DNA from: Anoxynatronum sibiricum
GTDB taxonomy: Bacteria > Bacillota > Clostridia > Peptostreptococcales > Tindalliaceae
NCBI RefSeq assembly: GCF_039414295.1
Contig: NZ_JBCITM010000013.1
Location: 1 to 64,000, forward strand
Direction: 5' to 3'
DNA length: 64,000 nucleotides
A program made the translations under genes and the position numbers. Shown here piece by piece: positions 61,000 through 64,000 of this stretch; within the stretch, counting starts at the first letter, position 1, and the number at the start of each line of letters is the position of its first letter. A model generated the notes under the pieces. It did no database searches. It saw only the letters and a program-made list of their open reading frames with translations, and was not told the DNA's origin.

Positions 61000-62607
61000 T
61001 TACCACACGGCCACCATGCCGTCGGTACGGGGTTCGGTGGCTCCGCAAAGGGTGCCGGCTTCATTTCTGAGAATGATCTGTCCTCTGCCAAAACTGCCGG
61101 CATCAGACTGGTAGACGATTTGATGACCCTTCTTCCGAAGGGCTTCCACCAACAGTTCCGAAATGCTGGGTTCCATTTCAAAACGTTTTTCTCCCAGCCA
61201 TTGCCAGCGGGGAGCATCCAGCGCTGCCTGAGGGTTCAGCCCGTAGTCCACCAGGCGGGACACCACCTGCAGATGCCCCTGGGGCTGCATGAATCCGCCC
61301 ATCACGCCAAAGGGCCCCAGGGGGCTCCCGTCGCGGGTGAGAAAACCGGGAATAATGGTGTGATAGGGGCGCTTTCCCGGCGCCACACAGTTGGGATGGG
61401 ACGGGTCGGTGGAAAAGTTGTGGCCCCGGTTGTGAAGCGCAATTCCCGTTCCCGGCACCACCAGTCCTGATCCAAATCCCATGTAATTGCTCTGAATGTA
61501 AGAGACCATGTTGCCGTCTCCATCAGCGGCGGCCAGATAAACCGTGCCGGAAGCGGGCGGAGTTCCCGGAGCAGGTAACAGAGCCTCACTGCCAATAAGG
61601 CGGCTTCGTTCTTTGGCATAGCTGGATGACAAAAGATCTTCCACGGTCACCTTCATATGAGCAGGGTCGGCGATATGGGCCTTGCCGTCGCTATAGGCCA
61701 GTTTCATGGCCTCCATTGACAAATGGAGGGATTCACAGGTTTCTGTGGAGTCCAGTTCAAACTGCCCGAGAATGTTTAAGGCCATGAGTGCGACGATGCC
61801 GTGTCCGTTGGGTGGCAGCTCCCATACATCGACTCCCCGGTAATTGATGGAGAGGGGTTTTTCCCACTTGACTTCATAACGGGCCAGGTCATCTTTGGTG
61901 AGAAAACCGGTGATTTCTTTCATGAAATCGTGGATCTGACATGCCAGATCGCCTTCGTAGAAGTCCCGGGCATTACTCTGGGCTATTTTTTCCAGTGTAC
62001 GTGCATGGTCTTCAGATCGCCATATTTCGCCGGCTTTCGGTGCCCGCCCCGCTGGGGCGAAGGTTTTGTACCAGGCTTGATGTGCCGCTCCCTGATAATA
62101 TGCCGCGGCTTTTGTCACACCCCGCTCCCAGTTGCGGGCGGCCACAGGAGAAACCGGGTAGCCCTGGCGTGCCAAATCAATGGCCGGCTGCAGTGTCGTG
62201 GCAAGGGGTAATCTGCCAAAGGTTTCAGCCAGCGCTGCCCAGGCAGCAGGGGCTCCAGGAACTGTCACGGGAACAGGCCCGTGGGCTGGCATTTCGTGGA
62301 GGCCTCGTTGCTGCAAAGCTTCCAGCGACAATGCTGCCGGTGCCGGGCCACTTGCATTGAGCCCATGAAGGCCGCCCTTCAACCAGACTATGGCAAAAGC
62401 GTCGCCGCCAATACCATTGGAGGTGGGCTCGGTAACAGTGAGGCAGGCTGCCGTGGCGATGGCTGCATCAACCGCATTGCCACCGGCTTTGAGGATGTCA
62501 AGCCCTGCCTGAGCTGCCAGGGGTTGTGAGGTGGCCACCATTCCCCGCTGTCCATAAACCAGTGTGCGGCGGGAAGTGTAAGGGTAATGCTGGGCAGAAA
62601 AGTTCAT
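61000..62607 (-). CDS. gamma-glutamyltransferase family protein
   Basis: 535 residues. AAQAGLDILKAGGNAVDAAI and SNGIGGDAFAIVW at the N-terminus, and the autoprocessing Thr region SGTVYLAAADGDGNMVSYI followed by NYMGFGSGLVVPGTG, fit the GGT/acylase fold. No signal peptide is visible, so it is likely cytoplasmic. Substrate not determined; relatives cleave glutathione, gamma-glutamyl compounds or lactams. AAGGAG lies 8 bases ahead of ATG 62607. Confidence 0.85.
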   Translation of the reverse strand: MNFSAQHYPYTSRRTLVYGQRGMVATSQPLAAQAGLDILKAGGNAVDAAIATAACLTVTEPTSNGIGGDAFAIVWLKGGLHGLNASGPAPAALSLEALQQRGLHEMPAHGPVPVTVPGAPAAWAALAETFGRLPLATTLQPAIDLARQGYPVSPVAARNWERGVTKAAAYYQGAAHQAWYKTFAPAGRAPKAGEIWRSEDHARTLEKIAQSNARDFYEGDLACQIHDFMKEITGFLTKDDLARYEVKWEKPLSINYRGVDVWELPPNGHGIVALMALNILGQFELDSTETCESLHLSMEAMKLAYSDGKAHIADPAHMKVTVEDLLSSSYAKERSRLIGSEALLPAPGTPPASGTVYLAAADGDGNMVSYIQSNYMGFGSGLVVPGTGIALHNRGHNFSTDPSHPNCVAPGKRPYHTIIPGFLTRDGSPLGPFGVMGGFMQPQGHLQVVSRLVDYGLNPQAALDAPRWQWLGEKRFEMEPSISELLVEALRKKGHQIVYQSDAGSFGRGQIILRNEAGTLCGATEPRTDGMVAVW

Positions 62608-62648
62608 GATGTCACTCCTTCCAGATGATGATATCACAGATTTTCACT

Positions 62649-64000
62649 TCATCGGGCTTCTTCCAGGGACTCCGCCAGCACGTCCCAAACGGCGGGAAGT
62701 TCAAAGTCCTTCCGCCATCCGGCAAATCCGGCAAGTTCATACTGTTGGATCAGGCCGGCTTTCAGCCCCAGTGAACGCTCATCCTCCAGCCAGACACGGT
62801 AACGCTTGCCTTCGGCTTCATATTCGGCATAATACTGGCCAATGTCTTCCAGCCACTCCCAGTCTTCTTCCGTCACACCGTTTTCTTCCAGGGTGCGGCG
62901 GATAAACTGCATTCCCATGGCCCGCGAGCTGACACTGACGCCTCCTCCTGCCCGGGGAGTTTCTTCCCATAAGCGAGTGTAGAGGGGCAGTCCCAATAAT
63001 ACTTTTGAAGCCGGTACTTCTTCCAGGGTGGCGGCAATACCCCGTTCCACCCAATCCAGAGAAGCGACAGATCCGGCCACAGGGCTTGAACCCCAGTGTT
63101 CATCATAGGTCATCACTGCAAAATAATCCACATGGGGTTCCAGAGCACTGCGGTCGTAAACCTGTGACCAGTTGAGACTGCCCCCGGGAATGGTCACGTC
63201 TATGGAGACGATGAGCCCCTGCTCCCGCATGGCTTCGGAGAGTTCTGCGACAAAATCGGTAAAGAGATCCTGATTGCGGAAATGGATGTTTTCAAAATCA
63301 ATGTTGATGCCATCCAGTTCATAGAGAGCTGCATAAACCATCAGCTGATTAATGAACCGTCGCCGGCCTTCGGGGTTCAACATGAAGTTTTCTGTCAGAT
63401 CAGGATCAAAGGCATTGGTCACCAGCCCCCAGAGCTGGTACCCTTTATTTTTCATGGTTTGTGCATAGCGGAACTGCCCCCGGTTTTCCAGGTCGCCGGC
63501 TTCATTTTTCAGCTCAAACCAGGTGGGAGAAAAGACATGAAGGGCATCTATGGGAGGTTCTTCGCTTCGATCCGGGTGATTGGCACTGACATAGTCCCAC
63601 ACCAACCCAAAGGGATGCGGCAGGGGATGGGGGTCAGCAGACTTCAACCGCAGATCTCTTGAATCAGTTTCCCGACGTGTCAAATCGCCTACATCTGCCT
63701 GTGGCACAAATCCTGTTTGCCCTGATTCACTGAGTACCTGGTAATGGTTTTCGAAGATGGCCATTACCTGAAGGGTTTCACCAGCTTCAAGGGTGGCTGT
63801 TCCCGGATCGAAACGGCGGGTGCCTGTACGCAGGGTTGATTTTTTAACGGTTTCTCCCTGTTGCCACGAACGGTCAGCGTCATTGACCACCAGCAGCCGG
63901 TACTCCGGGCGCCATTCCACCGTAACGCCCAGCAGGGGAGCCACACCGCTGATGGGAAAATACAGGATACCGCCCTCTTCCATCAGATTGATTTCAACGG
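62649..64000 (-). CDS. SH3-GH18 cell-wall-type glycosidase, truncated by the right edge
   Basis: At least 450 residues; the frame is open to position 64000, so the N-terminus is missing. Visible: a stalk-type segment (WRPEYRLLVVNDADRSW), an SH3-like domain (TLRTGTRRFDPGTATLEAGE, then TGFVPQADV), and a GH18 domain with the catalytic DGINIDFENI and YFAVMTYDEHWG. Similar to spore-germination/YaaH-type hydrolases that bind or cut N-acetylglucosamine polymers. Confidence 0.85.
   Translation of the reverse strand, partial: VEINLMEEGGILYFPISGVAPLLGVTVEWRPEYRLLVVNDADRSWQQGETVKKSTLRTGTRRFDPGTATLEAGETLQVMAIFENHYQVLSESGQTGFVPQADVGDLTRRETDSRDLRLKSADPHPLPHPFGLVWDYVSANHPDRSEEPPIDALHVFSPTWFELKNEAGDLENRGQFRYAQTMKNKGYQLWGLVTNAFDPDLTENFMLNPEGRRRFINQLMVYAALYELDGINIDFENIHFRNQDLFTDFVAELSEAMREQGLIVSIDVTIPGGSLNWSQVYDRSALEPHVDYFAVMTYDEHWGSSPVAGSVASLDWVERGIAATLEEVPASKVLLGLPLYTRLWEETPRAGGGVSVSSRAMGMQFIRRTLEENGVTEEDWEWLEDIGQYYAEYEAEGKRYRVWLEDERSLGLKAGLIQQYELAGFAGWRKDFELPAVWDVLAESLEEAR

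Overview
The window reads as a stretch of chromosome from an anaerobic, Gram-positive Clostridia-type bacterium of moderate GC. Evidence: strong AAGGAGG-type ribosome sites, TTG/GTG starts, lipobox proteins, many intrinsic terminators, a prismane-type Hcp, LarA, PucR, FeoAB, a YuxH-like EAL-HDOD protein and a TIGR03943/DUF318 permease pair. No rRNA, tRNA, CRISPR array, prophage or intact transposase was seen. About 58 protein genes are supported, most on the minus strand.

Layout. 1-3.1 kb: a flavoprotein and a lower-GC YkvI-like membrane protein gene flanked by 76-bp direct repeats. 3.1-13.7 kb: an allantoin/ureide catabolic cluster (cupin, pucG-like transaminase, pucR regulator, allB, a YtcJ-like amidohydrolase, an NhaC-family antiporter, allE, allC). 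13.9-17.7 kb: an amino-acid ABC transporter operon with a class I aminotransferase and an internal terminator after the binding-protein gene. 17.7-20 kb: a LarA-type racemase and cysE. cysE is preceded by a 25-codon leader ORF ending in Cys-Cys-Gly-Cys-Cys-Cys-Cys, whose cysteine codons can pair with the RNA directly upstream of the cysE ribosome site. This sits under a consensus promoter with a palindromic operator at its start site and is the most striking system in the window. 20-23 kb: a MATE exporter, a membrane protein and a secreted transglutaminase-like protein.

23.4-27.8 kb: a compact type IV pilus/pseudopilus operon (pilC, three pilin-like proteins, a PilX-like protein, pilT) without pilB or pilD. 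27.9-32 kb: HflX, a PAS-GGDEF-EAL protein and a DUF2148 protein. 32.2-44.2 kb: a metal and nitrosative-stress region with a flippase-like protein, a nicotianamine-synthase-like methyltransferase, feoAB, a Fur-boxed DUF2325 gene, znuABC, an Rrf2 regulator, hcp and a DUF318/TIGR03943 permease pair. A TGCAA-N5-TTGCA operator precedes both znuA and the permease pair, which suggests one metal regulon. 44.2-50.5 kb: an EAL-HDOD protein, a ferredoxin-like protein, and a threonine-to-glycine module (tdh, kbl, a dicarboxylate/amino-acid symporter family gene) behind a consensus promoter and a cre-like site.

50.5-57.8 kb: a co-directional run of FMN hydroxy-acid dehydrogenase, chemoreceptor with a zinc-binding CZB-like sensor domain, nitroreductase, ArsA-type ATPase, a 97-residue unknown, CYTH-CHAD protein and a cytochrome b5-like lipoprotein. 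57.9-64 kb: a response regulator, glutaminyl-tRNA synthetase, a membrane transglutaminase-like protein, a gamma-glutamyltransferase family protein and a truncated SH3-GH18 protein running off the right edge. All family names come from reading the protein sequences; no database search was possible.
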